Part shown: positions 36,928-45,324 of the stretch, piece by piece
Numbering within the stretch: position 1 is the stretch's first letter
Layout: each line of letters opens with the position of its first letter
DNA from: JAWVFM01 sp963771655
Lineage (GTDB): Bacteria > Actinomycetota > Thermoleophilia > Solirubrobacterales > 70-9
DNA: 64,000 bases
Direction of reading: 5' to 3'
Assembly (NCBI GenBank): GCA_963771655.1
Contig: CAVYUG010000001.1
Coordinates: 392,272-456,271, forward strand
Translations under genes and position numbers: made by a program
Notes under the pieces: generated by a model
What the model saw: the letters and a program-made list of their open reading frames with translations, nothing else
Told to the model about the DNA's origin: nothing
The model's database searches: none

Positions 36928-37560
36928 CTAACTCGCGGGGGGCGCGGCGGGTGCGTCCGGGGCCGGTGGCGCCGGCGGGGGCGGTGTTGCGCCCGCGCTC
37001 GGCTCGCTGAAGCTCACCTGGACCGGCTCGCGCTCCGCGGCGTCGGTGATCTCGAAGAACTGGCGGGCCGTGAAGCCGCCCGAGTTGGCGATGAGCGAGT
37101 TCGGGAACACCTGGATCTTCGTGTTGTAGGACTGGACGTTGGAGTTGTAGATCCGTCGTGAGGCCTGGATCTCGTCCTCGATCTCCGTCAGCTCGTTCTG
37201 GAGCTTTTGGAAGTTCTCGGTCGCCCGCAGCTGGGGGTAGTTCTCCGCGACCGCGCGGAGGTCGGTGAGGGCGGCACTGAGCTGGCCCTCCGCCTTCGAG
37301 GCCTCGGCCGGCGTCCGCGCCGACATCGCCTGGGCGCGGGCCTGTGAGGTCTTCTCGAACACCTCGCGCTCGTGGGTCGCGTACCCCTTTACCGTCTCGA
37401 CGAGGTTGGGCACCAGGTCGTGACGCCGCTTGAGCTGGACGTCGATTCCGGACCACGCTTCATCGACGCGGTTGCGGGCGCCGACCATCGAGTTCCTCTC
37501 GAGCAGCCAGTAGAGCGCGAGCAGGACGACCACGCCGATGACGATGTAGAGGACAACCAT
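36928..37560 (-). CDS. LemA-family membrane protein
   Basis: LemA protein (210 aa): one N-terminal helix (VLYIVIGVVVLLALYWLLE), then the conserved coiled helices (NRVDEAWSGIDVQLKRRHDLVPNLVETVKGY and the later YNTKIQVFPNSLIANSGGF region). The C-terminal 35 residues are a Pro/Ala-rich tail. Family role is unknown. Convergent with the repeat-protein gene; the 109-bp gap between holds a T-rich GGCGCCTTTTGG stretch but no clear terminator. Confidence 0.92.
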   Translation of the reverse strand: MVVLYIVIGVVVLLALYWLLERNSMVGARNRVDEAWSGIDVQLKRRHDLVPNLVETVKGYATHEREVFEKTSQARAQAMSARTPAEASKAEGQLSAALTDLRAVAENYPQLRATENFQKLQNELTEIEDEIQASRRIYNSNVQSYNTKIQVFPNSLIANSGGFTARQFFEITDAAEREPVQVSFSEPSAGATPPPPAPPAPDAPAAPPAS

Positions 37561-37599
37561 TCCAGTGAGCTCCTTCGCTTGGGTAGTCGGGTAGTTCTA

Positions 37600-38121
37600 C
37601 TAGCTATCCCGGCCGTCCGCCGGATTCTCGTCGCCTTCGAGTACCCCGAGCCGGCGGAGCGCCGCCTCGGCCAGCTCCTTCGAGAGGCCGCCGGCTCCCG
37701 CCGCGTCGGCGCGGCCGAGCTCGTAGGCCAGCGCGGGCACGTCGGCGCGCGCGATCGCCGCCTCGATCAGCTCCGCGTAACCGGCGCCCTCCCGGCCGCC
37801 GGCCGTGAGCTCGCGGAGCTCGGCGAGCGTGCTCTCGCGCGGGGCGAGCGCCGGCGCGGGGGGCGTCGCCGGCCCGACGTCGAGCCGCGCCGGTCCCGCC
37901 GCCTGTGCCTGGCCGCTCGGCGTGTAGCTCTCGGCGAGCGCGCCGGAGCGTCGCAGCCGCTCGATGATCTGGTAGACGGCGGCGCGGGAGACGCCCATGT
38001 CGAAGGCGATCTTCTTTACGGGCATCCCCCACTCGAGACGCTCGAGAACCTCGGTCTGGCGCTTCGTCAACCCGTCGCGCAGCGATGGTTGACCCTGTGG
38101 CTTGACAGCTTTACTTGACAT
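37600..38121 (-). CDS. LuxR-type HTH DNA-binding protein
   Basis: Small regulator (173 aa). An N-terminal HTH is clear (LTKRQTEVLERLEWGMPVKK, then AFDMGVSRAAVYQIIERLRR, residues about 18-60). The C-terminal half is Ala-rich and helical, of unknown role, with no receiver domain. Its ATG at 38121 lies inside a nested set of six CTTGACA/TGTCAAG elements, so autoregulation is likely. It follows ogt by 32 bp and may be read from its own promoter. Confidence 0.75.
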   Translation of the reverse strand: MSSKAVKPQGQPSLRDGLTKRQTEVLERLEWGMPVKKIAFDMGVSRAAVYQIIERLRRSGALAESYTPSGQAQAAGPARLDVGPATPPAPALAPRESTLAELRELTAGGREGAGYAELIEAAIARADVPALAYELGRADAAGAGGLSKELAEAALRRLGVLEGDENPADGRDS

Positions 38122-38158
38122 ACCTTGACGCTATCAAGGTGTCAAGGCATCTGTCAAG
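38101..38158. promoter_or_regulatory. Nested dyad array of six CTTGACA-type elements
   Basis: Three copies of CTTGAC(A/G) (38101-38107, 38114-38120, 38124-38130) face three copies of T(A/G)TCAAG (38132-38138, 38140-38146, 38152-38158). They are arranged almost symmetrically around 38130. The array covers the end of the ogt-HTH gap and the first codons of the HTH gene, and its TTGACA units also look like -35 boxes. This fits an operator for the HTH protein, which is inference. Confidence 0.55.
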
Positions 38159-38789
38159 TTCTCAGCGCGCCCTCCAGCTCGAGCAGGAACCGCTTCATCT
38201 CCGGGCCGCCCCCGTAGTTGCCGATCTCTCCCCCGCTCCGGACGACCCGGTGGCACGGGACGACGATCGGGATCGGGTTCGTCCCGCAGGCGGTGCCGGC
38301 GGCGCGAACGGCGCGCGCGTTGCCCGCCCTCGCCGCGATCTCGCCATAGGTCAGGGTCTCGCCGAAGTCGATGGTGAGAAGCTCATCGAGCACGCGCCGG
38401 TAGAACGGACCGTGGGCGAGCGCCATGTCGATGTCGAGGTCGAACGCCCGCCGCCGGCCGGCGAAGTACTCGTCGAGCTCGCGCCTCGCGCGGTCGACGC
38501 GCGCCGGCGCCTCGATGATCCTGGGCGACACCTGCGCGGCGAGTCGCTCGAACGCGCTCTCGCGATCCTCGTTCGGGAGCATCAGGCGCACGAGCCCCCG
38601 CTCCGTCGCCGCCACCGTCGCCTCCCCCATAGGGGTATCGAGCGACGCGTACGCGACGTCGAGAAGCTGCTCCTGGTCGGCCCGCGCCGCGAGCCAGGCC
38701 GTGAGCTCGGTGGCCGGGCCCCGGCGATCATCGCTCTGGCCGGCGCCCTTCAGCGCGCCTCGGATGTCGGCTTCGGTGACCTTGTTCAT
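38154..38789 (-). CDS. ogt: Methylated-DNA--protein-cysteine methyltransferase
   Basis: Suicide DNA-repair alkyltransferase (211 aa). The acceptor cysteine is in IPIVVPCHRVVRSGG, with the binding helix region TLTYGEIAARAGNARAVRAAG before it. An N-terminal segment of about 45 residues precedes the usual domain and could be a partner-binding piece. ATG at 38789 overlaps the stop of an ECF sigma gene (ATGA), so the two are co-translated. Confidence 0.93.
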   Translation of the reverse strand: MNKVTEADIRGALKGAGQSDDRRGPATELTAWLAARADQEQLLDVAYASLDTPMGEATVAATERGLVRLMLPNEDRESAFERLAAQVSPRIIEAPARVDRARRELDEYFAGRRRAFDLDIDMALAHGPFYRRVLDELLTIDFGETLTYGEIAARAGNARAVRAAGTACGTNPIPIVVPCHRVVRSGGEIGNYGGGPEMKRFLLELEGALRT

Positions 38790-39313
38790 GTGATCGCCTC
38801 CTTCAGGGCGGGGCCCATCGCGGATCGCAGATTGCGAAGGCCGTCATGCACGCGCCGCCGCGCCGCGTCCTCGGAGCATTCGAGGGTCGCGCCGATCTCG
38901 CCGTAGCGAAGGTCGACCGCGAAGCGGAGGACCACGGCAGCACGCTGGCCCTCCGGTAGGCCCGCGACCGCGGTCCAGATCTCGCTGTCGCGAAGGCTCA
39001 TCCCCTCCTTGCGCGCCCCCCCGAGCCACGCCGGCGCGGCGTCGGCCGCCGCCTGGTCGAGAAGCTCCGGCTCTCCCTCGGGGCTCGGCGCCCCGCGGCG
39101 CGATCGATGGTGATCGATGGCCTTGTTGCGCGCGATTTTGAAGAGCCACGCGCGCAAGTTGCCGAGATCCGGGGGCGGATAGGCACGAAGAGCCGAGATG
39201 AACGTCTCCTGCAGGCAATCGTCGGCATCGACCGGGCCGACCGTGCCGCGCAGGAATGCGAGCACGGGCTGGCTGTGCTCGTCGATCAGGGCTTGGAACG
39301 GCGGCGTGCTCAT
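38786..39313 (-). CDS. ECF sigma-70 factor
   Basis: Sigma factor of 175 aa: sigma2 in PVDADDCLQETFISALRAYP and NLRAWLFKIARNKAIDHHRS, sigma4 in LPEGQRAAVVLRFAVDLRYGEIGATLECSEDAARRRV. ATG at 39313 is the family-like start. It is coupled to ogt and has no anti-sigma gene next to it; the N-terminal extension of Ogt occupies that position. A role in alkylation response is inferred from context. Confidence 0.88.
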   Translation of the reverse strand: MSTPPFQALIDEHSQPVLAFLRGTVGPVDADDCLQETFISALRAYPPPDLGNLRAWLFKIARNKAIDHHRSRRGAPSPEGEPELLDQAAADAAPAWLGGARKEGMSLRDSEIWTAVAGLPEGQRAAVVLRFAVDLRYGEIGATLECSEDAARRRVHDGLRNLRSAMGPALKEAIT

Positions 39314-39409
39314 TCTCCAGGGTGATAACGGACCGGGGACCGAATTCGTGAGGTCATCAGTCGAATACGATCGCAAGTCGCAGCTGGGACTCACGGAAGG
39401 AGGTTCGAG

Positions 39410-39853
39410 GTGAGAAAGGCGGGCACAGCTCTGGGCGCGATGACGCTCATCGCGCTGGCGGGGTTCGTGGCGACCGGGCTCGGGGCGCGGGTGATCGCGC
39501 TCAGGGCGGTCGAGCGACCCGGTGCGATCCGGGCCGACATGAGGTTCTCCGACCTCGGCGCGGCGAAGGCCGATGCCGGGCGCCGAAAGGTGCTTTATGG
39601 AAGCGCGACGGTCCCGGTGCCGATCGGCGACTCGACCGTGACGCTCCGCAAATGCCCGAGGAGGGCGCACGTCATCAACGGGACGCTTGGCGCGCTCCAT
39701 GGAAACCAGGCCAAGTACCTGACGATCCGCGGATTCGGGGTCGCGGACAAGGACGCCAAGACCTGGTTCGTGGACGTCAACAACGCAAGCGACACGGTCA
39801 ACCCGCCCGGGTTCAAGGTCAACGGGATCGGTTTTATCGTCTGCGAGCGATAG
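39410..39853 (+). CDS. Small secreted protein
   Basis: Exported protein of 147 aa, family not recognised. Signal/anchor segment ALGAMTLIALAGFVATGLGA, then a beta-rich body with one Cys pair (LRKCPRR, IVCER). The GTG at 39410 has GGAAGGAGG about 6 bp upstream. Divergent from the sigma gene with 96 bp between the starts, so it could belong to its regulon (inference). Confidence 0.6.
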   Translation: MRKAGTALGAMTLIALAGFVATGLGARVIALRAVERPGAIRADMRFSDLGAAKADAGRRKVLYGSATVPVPIGDSTVTLRKCPRRAHVINGTLGALHGNQAKYLTIRGFGVADKDAKTWFVDVNNASDTVNPPGFKVNGIGFIVCER

Positions 39854-39948
39854 CGCTCCCGCTGTGAACCCCCGCGGCTCCTGACCGGTATCCCGGTCGA
39901 TCCGCCCGCGAGGGCGGGGTATCGGGAAGAACGGGAAAGGAGCTCAAC

Positions 39949-40470
39949 TTGATCGACGGGAAGAGGCTTGCTTCGCTGTGCGCGCTGACGGGCGCCGCCA
40001 TCACGCTCGCTGCGTGCGGAAGCAGCTCGACCGACGACAGCTCCACGGGCAGCGCCTCCGGAGGCGGCGGGACGACGATCTCGAGCACCTCGAACAAGGA
40101 GCTCGGCAAGACGATCCTCACCGATTCGAGCGGGGGCACGCTCTATCTGTTCGAGAAGGACGAGGCCGACGAGTCGTATTGCGACGGCGCCTGCGCCAAG
40201 GTCTGGTCGCCCGTGGCGACGAGCGGCGGGACCAAGGCCGCCGGCGGCGTCGACCCATCGAGGCTCTCGACGCTCCAACGTGACGACAGCACGACCCAGG
40301 TCGTCTACGACGGCCACCCCCTCTACACCTACGAGGACGATCACAAGCCCGGCCAGACCGAGGGCGAGGGCTCGAATGAGTTCGGGGCCGGGTGGTACGC
40401 CGTCGAGCCCAGCGGCGAGGCTGCCGAGCCGGAGGGTGAGTCGGAGAAGTCCTCGGGCGACGAGAGCTAG
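39949..40470 (+). CDS. Lipoprotein with COG4315-type repeats
   Basis: Predicted lipoprotein (173 aa). The lipobox is TLAAC followed by GSSSTDD, then a Ser/Gly linker. Two copies of the Yx(F/Y)xxD-type motif are visible (TLYLFEKDEADES with the CDGACAKVW that usually follows, and PLYTYEDDHKPGQ), typical of the secreted-repeat lipoprotein family. An acidic tail ends the protein. TTG at 39949 with AAAGGAG upstream. Function unknown; surface exposed. Confidence 0.82.
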   Translation: MIDGKRLASLCALTGAAITLAACGSSSTDDSSTGSASGGGGTTISSTSNKELGKTILTDSSGGTLYLFEKDEADESYCDGACAKVWSPVATSGGTKAAGGVDPSRLSTLQRDDSTTQVVYDGHPLYTYEDDHKPGQTEGEGSNEFGAGWYAVEPSGEAAEPEGESEKSSGDES

Positions 40471-40512
40471 GGTCGATCCGGAGCGCGGGCAGGGCTCGCG
40501 TAAGATCGGCGC

Positions 40513-40788
40513 ATGTGCCGAAACATCCGCACCCTCCACAATTTCGACCCACCCGCGACCGAGGAGGAGATCCAGGCCTCGTCGCTTCAGTACGTCCGCA
40601 AGGTCAGCGGCTACAACAAGCCCTCGCACGCGAACGTCGAGGCCTTCGACCGCGCTGTCGAGGAGGTCGCGAAGGTCACGAGGAACCTGCTCGACGAGCT
40701 GGTGACGAACGCGCCGCCGAAGGACCGGGAGGCCGAGGCGGCCAAGCGCCGCGCACGCGCCGCCGAGCGGTACGCCACCGCGGCCTGA
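40513..40788 (+). CDS. DUF2277-family protein
   Basis: Small cytoplasmic protein (91 aa) matching the DUF2277 pattern: MCRNIRTLHNFDPPATEEEI, SLQYVRKVSGYNKPS, and a helix with ARAAERYA at the end. Function is not known. It ends 13 bp before the probable CTG start of the carboxyltransferase, so they may be co-transcribed. Confidence 0.9.
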   Translation: MCRNIRTLHNFDPPATEEEIQASSLQYVRKVSGYNKPSHANVEAFDRAVEEVAKVTRNLLDELVTNAPPKDREAEAAKRRARAAERYATAA

Positions 40789-40801
40789 GGGCGACGAGAA
40801 C

Positions 40802-42325
40802 CTGCGCGAAGACCTCGAGGAGCTGCTCGCCCGCCGGGCCCTGACGGAGGACGAGGCGCGCCGGGACGCGGTCGAGCGCCGGCATGAGCGCGGTGGGCGA
40901 ACCGCGCGCGAGAACGTCGCCGACCTCATCGACGACGGCTCGTGGGTCGAGTACGGCCGCCACGTCGTGGCGGCACAGCGACAGCGGCGCGAGGTCGACG
41001 ACCTCGTCGCCAACACCCCCGGCGACGGCCTCGTCGCCGGCACGGCCACGGTCGACGGCGCGTCCACCGCGGTCCTCGCCTACGACTACACGGTCCTGGC
41101 CGGGACCCAGGGCGCGGTGGGTCATTTCAAGAAGGACCGCATGTTCGAGCTCATCGAGCGCATGGGCCTGCCGGTCGTCTTCTTCGCGGAGGGCGGCGGC
41201 GGCCGACCCGGGGACACCGACTACCCCGTGGTCAGCGCCCTCCAGGTGAAGGCGTTCGCACTGTGGGCGAAGCTGTCGGGAAAGGTCCCGCGGATCAGCA
41301 TCGTCAACGGGAACTGCTTCGCCGGCAACGCGGTGATCGCCGGTTGCTCGGACCTGATCGTCGCCACCGAGTCGGCGTCGATCGGCATGGGCGGGCCGGC
41401 GATGATCGCCGGCGGGGGGCTCGGCGAGTTCCGTCCCGAGGAGGTCGGCCCGGTCGAGATGCAGGCGCCGAACGGGGTGATCGACCTGGTCGCCGCCGAC
41501 GAGGGCGAGGCCGTGGCGGTCACGAAGCGCCTGCTCGCCTACTTTCGCGGCCGAGTCGTCGACTGGTCGGCGGCCGACCAGATGCCACTGCGCGACGCGC
41601 TGCCGGAGGTCGGCCGCCGCGCCTACGACGTAGTCCCGATCATCCGGACGCTCGCCGACGAGGACTCGGTCACCGTGCTGCGCGAGCGCTTCGCGCCCGA
41701 GTTGGCGACCGCGCTGGTCCGCATCGAGGGTCGCCCGCTCGGCGTCATCGCCAACAACACGAAGTACGCCGCAGGCACTGTCACCGGGCCGGCCGCGGAC
41801 AAGGCCGCGCGGCTCCTCCAGCTCTGCGACGCGTTCGGGCTCCCCGTGCTCTCCTTGATCGACACACCGGGCTACATGGTGGGGCCCGAGCACGAGCGCG
41901 ACGCCCTGGTCCGCCACTGCTGCCGGATGCTGATCGCCGGCGCCGCGCTGACTCCGCCCATGATTGCCGTGGTCCTGCGCCGGGGCTACGGACTCGGCGC
42001 TCAGGCCATGGCCGGCGGGGGGCTCCACAGCCCCGTGCTCACCGTCGCCTGGCCGGGCGCCAACCTCGGCCCGATGGGGTTAGAGGGCGCTGTGCGGCTC
42101 GCAATGCGCAAGGAGCTCGAGGCAATCGAGGAGGACGAGAAGCGCGAGGAGCGCGTGCGCGAGCTAACCGCGCGGATGTACGAGCACGCCAAGGCGCTGA
42201 ACGCCGCGCAGGTCTTCGAGATCGACGACGTGATCGACCCGGCCGAGACGCGCGACGTGATCGCCCACACCCTCGCCGCGGCCGGGGCGCCGGCCCCGAG
42301 CGGCCGCCCCGTCGACGCCTGGTAG
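40802..42325 (+). CDS. Acyl-CoA carboxylase carboxyltransferase-like protein, CTG start
   Basis: Biotin-dependent carboxylase carboxyltransferase-fold protein with both crotonase-like halves (507 aa as called). N-terminal half: FKKDRMFELIERMGLPVVFF, NGNCFAGNAVIAGCSDLIVA, GMGGPAMIAGGGLG. C-terminal half: LGVIANNTKYAAGTVTGPAADK, LIDTPGYMVGPEHE. The GTG at 40967 would delete the family N-terminus (EELLARRALTEDEARRD, GRTARENVADLIDDGSWVEYG), which is in frame upstream without ATG/GTG/TTG; CTG at 40802 is the best start. Biotin carboxylase and BCCP are not present. Substrate unknown. Confidence 0.85.
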   Translation: MREDLEELLARRALTEDEARRDAVERRHERGGRTARENVADLIDDGSWVEYGRHVVAAQRQRREVDDLVANTPGDGLVAGTATVDGASTAVLAYDYTVLAGTQGAVGHFKKDRMFELIERMGLPVVFFAEGGGGRPGDTDYPVVSALQVKAFALWAKLSGKVPRISIVNGNCFAGNAVIAGCSDLIVATESASIGMGGPAMIAGGGLGEFRPEEVGPVEMQAPNGVIDLVAADEGEAVAVTKRLLAYFRGRVVDWSAADQMPLRDALPEVGRRAYDVVPIIRTLADEDSVTVLRERFAPELATALVRIEGRPLGVIANNTKYAAGTVTGPAADKAARLLQLCDAFGLPVLSLIDTPGYMVGPEHERDALVRHCCRMLIAGAALTPPMIAVVLRRGYGLGAQAMAGGGLHSPVLTVAWPGANLGPMGLEGAVRLAMRKELEAIEEDEKREERVRELTARMYEHAKALNAAQVFEIDDVIDPAETRDVIAHTLAAAGAPAPSGRPVDAW

Positions 42326-42332
42326 CCCGCCG

Positions 42333-43940
42333 CTATTCGTCGAGGCCGTGCGGGTGGAGGTGGTCCTCGGCCATTCGCTTGAGCCCGACGCGGTCGATCT
42401 TTCCCGTCGGGTTCAGCGGCATCTCGTCGAGGAAGACGATCTCCTCCGGCGCCTTGTAGCCGATTCGCTCGCGGCACCAGACGATGAGGTCGGCACGGGA
42501 GGGCGGCCGAGCGCCCTCGCTCAGGGTCACATAGGCGCGGATGTTCTCGCCGTGGACCTCATCGTGCACCCCAACGGCCCCAGCCAGGGCCACTGCCGGG
42601 TGCTCGACGAGCGCCCCCTCCACCTCGTAAGGGCTGATGTTGGAGCCGTCGTGAACGATCACCTGCTTCTTGCGGCCGAAGAACCAGAGGTAGCCCTCCT
42701 CGTCGGCGCGTGCGAGATCGCCGGAGTCGAGCCAGCCCTCGTCGAGCACCGCGTCGGTTGCCTCCGGCGCCTCCCAGTAGCCGACCATCCGGCTGCGGCT
42801 GCGTATCCAGATCCGGCCCACCTCTCCGCCCTCGATCGGCTCGCGGTCCTCGTTGCGAAGGGCGATCGAGAAGCCGGCGATCGGCCGCCCGATCGAGCCC
42901 TGCCTGATCTCGCCCGACGGGGGGTTGAGCGTCGCGATGCCCACCTCGGTCATGCCGTAACCCTCGACGATCGGGAAGCCGGCCATGGCCGAAAACTCGG
43001 TCAGGAGCTCGGTCGAGACCTTGTCGGCCCCGGCACGGCACATGCGCAGAGAGGAGAAGTCGCCCGGCTCGAGGTCGTGGTCGTGAATCAGCGCCGAGAG
43101 GGCCGCCGGGATCATCGCGAGGATCGTGGGCTCGTGATCGCGCAGCAGCGGGAGCAGCTCGTGCGCGTCGGTCGCGCGGGCGACCACGACCTTGCCGCCC
43201 ACCGACAGAGTCGACAGCGCCCACAGGAACGAGCCGACATGCGACATCGACGAGCCCGGCAGAAAGACGTCGCCGGCGTCGAGCTCGAACGCCGCAACTG
43301 CGCTCGCGATCATCCAGCGCAGGGTGTCGCGGGAATGGGTCACGCCCTTGGCGGGGCCGGTGCTGCCCGAGGTGAAGAAGATCGCCGCCGGCATTTCTGG
43401 ATCGGGCGCCTCCTCCGCGGCCAACGGCTCGGAGTCGAGGAGCTCGGCCCATGCATGGCGCCAACCGCCGTCGACTCCCGCCGGCTCCTCGTTGCCGGTC
43501 GCGAGCGGCTCGGAGTCGCGGTACGCGATCGTCCCGAGCCCCAGGCCCGATGCGAGCTCGCTCGCGGCGACGTCCTCGGCCCGCTCGACGTGGGCGAGCA
43601 GGACGCTGGCGTCGCTCACCTGTAGCGCGTGGTCGATCTCGCGGGCCGTGTAGCGGTAGTTGAGCGGTGTGGCGACGAGACCCGCCTTGAAGCAGGCGAG
43701 GTAATGGACCACGAGGTCGACTCGGTTGGGCATCAGCGAAGCGACCCGATCGCCCGGCTCGAGCCCGAGGCCCCGGTAACCGCTCGCGAGCGCCGAGCTC
43801 TTCCGGTCGAGCTCACGCCAGCTCAGCGCCCGCTGACTCGAGACGATCGCGATCTCGTCCGGATGGGCGTCGAGCCCGGGTCGCAGCAGGTCGTTCAGCG
43901 GCGGCGCGGGGGCTTCGAGCTGTTCTCCGTCGAGGAGCAC
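42333..43940 (-). CDS. AMP-dependent acyl-CoA synthetase/ligase
   Basis: ANL-superfamily ligase (535 aa) that adenylates a carboxylate and forms the CoA ester. The P-loop is FFTSGSTGPAKGVTHS, with EGYGMTEVG (A5) and WLDSGDLARADEEGYLWFFGRKKQ (A7/A8). The catalytic lysine of A10 is in PLNPTGKIDR near the C-terminus. Substrate is probably a fatty or aromatic acid. It is convergent with the carboxyltransferase, 7 bp apart. Confidence 0.92.
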   Translation of the reverse strand: MLLDGEQLEAPAPPLNDLLRPGLDAHPDEIAIVSSQRALSWRELDRKSSALASGYRGLGLEPGDRVASLMPNRVDLVVHYLACFKAGLVATPLNYRYTAREIDHALQVSDASVLLAHVERAEDVAASELASGLGLGTIAYRDSEPLATGNEEPAGVDGGWRHAWAELLDSEPLAAEEAPDPEMPAAIFFTSGSTGPAKGVTHSRDTLRWMIASAVAAFELDAGDVFLPGSSMSHVGSFLWALSTLSVGGKVVVARATDAHELLPLLRDHEPTILAMIPAALSALIHDHDLEPGDFSSLRMCRAGADKVSTELLTEFSAMAGFPIVEGYGMTEVGIATLNPPSGEIRQGSIGRPIAGFSIALRNEDREPIEGGEVGRIWIRSRSRMVGYWEAPEATDAVLDEGWLDSGDLARADEEGYLWFFGRKKQVIVHDGSNISPYEVEGALVEHPAVALAGAVGVHDEVHGENIRAYVTLSEGARPPSRADLIVWCRERIGYKAPEEIVFLDEMPLNPTGKIDRVGLKRMAEDHLHPHGLDE

Positions 43941-44083
43941 GCGCGCAGTATCGCTTGGTTTGCACCGGCGCGATGATCAGGCTCGTCTTCGCCGAGGAGC
44001 ATCCGATCATCGACGGGTAGCTGCTGATCTGCGACGATGGCCGCACGGCCCGCGTACCGGGCAACCTGATCGGGAGGAGCGAC

Positions 44084-44671
44084 ATGGAGGCTCTAGCAAG
44101 ACGCGGTCGGCAGCGGACGCTCGCGACGATCGCAGCCCTGGCAACAATCGCGCTCGTCGCCGCGGGCGCTTCGCCAGCGGAGGCGGTCCCGATCAACCGA
44201 GGCCACACGAAGCTGATCTTCAACCAGAACACCTCCTCCGGTCTGGACGCCTTGGGCATCGGGATCCTGCCGACGCCGCCCGCGGAGGCGCGCCTCGGCG
44301 GCGAGTCGTTCCCGATCACTCGCGGCAGCGTCAGCCGGAACGGCCGCTCGGCGCGGATCCACCATGACGGCGGGATCGTGTTCGTCGGCGACAACGCGCA
44401 GGTCGCGGTGAGGCGGCTCGAGGTGCATCTCTGTTGTCGTAACTCGAGCGATTCCGACGTGAGGGCGTTGGTCGATGGTCAGCGCATGACGTTCCTGTCC
44501 CTCGCGGGCGGGGCTCTCACCTCCCGCCGACGCACCCTCACCTACCGGGGGATCCACGCGTTTCTGACCCGGAGGGCGGCGAGGACGCTCAACCAGGCGT
44601 TCGGGACCGGCTTCTTCAGGGACGGCACGCGGCTCGGCAAGCTGCGCATCGAGGTGACGCTGGCCCGCTAG
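44084..44671 (+). CDS. Secreted HtaA-like domain protein
   Basis: Exported protein of 195 aa: signal peptide TIAALATIALVAAGASPAEA, then one domain with the pattern seen in actinobacterial HtaA-like secreted proteins (LGIGILPTPPAEARLGGESF with PITRGSV, a GGI strand, and the closing LNQAFGTGFFRDGTRLGKL). Such domains bind haem in corynebacteria, but the assignment here is from remembered pattern and should be treated as tentative. GGGAGGAG precedes ATG at 44084. It is the last backbone gene before the first tRNA-His copy. Confidence 0.55.
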   Translation: MEALARRGRQRTLATIAALATIALVAAGASPAEAVPINRGHTKLIFNQNTSSGLDALGIGILPTPPAEARLGGESFPITRGSVSRNGRSARIHHDGGIVFVGDNAQVAVRRLEVHLCCRNSSDSDVRALVDGQRMTFLSLAGGALTSRRRTLTYRGIHAFLTRRAARTLNQAFGTGFFRDGTRLGKLRIEVTLAR

Positions 44672-44710
44672 CGCGGCCGACGCCGGGGCGCGGGTCCCCA
44701 CTCGGTCATT

Positions 44711-44861
44711 GAGGGTGAGCGAGGGGACTCGAACCCCCGACCGCCTGGACCACAACCGAGGCCAAGATGGTCATGCTAGGCCGATCCCGTGTTGTTATGC
44801 GGGTTAGATCGTCTCAGGTCGGCTCAGTTTCCCTCAAATTGGCACCTGAATTGGCATCTCG
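44711..44861. repeat. 151-bp direct repeat copy 1 with tRNA-His 3' fragment (att-like)
   Basis: Copy 1 of a 151-bp repeat that recurs at 55861-56011 with only a handful of mismatches. On the minus strand it contains the 3' half of a tRNA-His gene: T-arm GGGGGTTCGAGTCCCCT, acceptor end CGCTCAC plus C73, and an anticodon loop TTGTGGT. In this copy the anticodon stem is degenerate (CTCGG/CCAGG). No D-arm or 5' acceptor strand follows. The part beyond the tRNA remnant encodes a shared integrase tail. Best read as a phage or island attachment site. Confidence 0.8.
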
Positions 44862-45048
44862 CACGAACGCCCGCCGGACGAACCGCCTCGTGCGCGCTCG
44901 GTTGGTAGTCCGCGTAGATCAGCGTCGTCTTGAAGTCGCGATGCCCCATCCACTCTTGCAGCGTGCGAAGCGGAACGCCTGCCAGTTCCGATCGCTCAAA
45001 GCCGCGCAGCTGCTCCGTGTTCTGGCGCAACCGCCGCTCGGCTATCAA
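44824..45048 (-). pseudogene. Tyrosine integrase C-terminal fragment
   Basis: Minus-strand remnant whose core GVPLRTLQEWMGHRDFKTT then LIYADYQPSAHEA is the C-terminal catalytic part of phage-type tyrosine recombinases, including the last conserved His and the nucleophile Tyr. The arginine/HLRHT part of the enzyme is missing and the preceding roughly 20 residues do not look like integrase. The tail RCQFRCQFEGN runs into the att-like repeat, as expected for an integrase next to its attachment site. Confidence 0.75.
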
Positions 45049-45149
45049 GTGGTCCGGCGATCGGGTCGCACCGCCGCCTCGAGGCGCCCAGCCGTCCGCC
45101 GCTCACGTTCAGCTTCCACAACCGCCAGACGATCCGACCGACCACCGTG

Positions 45150-45288
45150 AAGTGGATCGCGCAATCACGATCAGCTCGTCATCGGGTCGAGCCGCAGCCG
45201 GAATCGCGCTGACGCAGAGCGGGAGGGTCGGCGGCTCGTCGCAGGCCGGGACGATTAACGCTGAGGCGTCGAGCTGCGACGGCCATCG
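45150..45288 (-). pseudogene. Family 2 glycosyltransferase N-terminal remnant
   Basis: The minus strand just upstream of the nucleotidyltransferase reads ALIVPACDEPPTLPLCVSAI then PAAARPDDELIVI, close to the VVIPAYNE...LPRCL...DELIVVD opening of GT2 glycosyltransferases. Nothing of the remaining domain follows in this frame, so it is only a scrap. The rest of the 45049-45324 stretch shows no gene I recognise. Confidence 0.35.
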
Positions 45289-45324
45289 CGCGCCAATCCA
45301 GCCGGGTGCTAGAGTGCGCGCGCG

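Noticed and set aside
39314..39700. Upstream in-frame extension of the ECF sigma gene
   Set aside because: Low-complexity Arg/His-rich translation antisense to the secreted gene; the sigma fold begins at ATG 39313.
44711..44861. Complete tRNA-His gene
   Set aside because: Only anticodon arm, T-arm and 3' acceptor strand are present; no D-arm or 5' strand, and the anticodon stem is mismatched.
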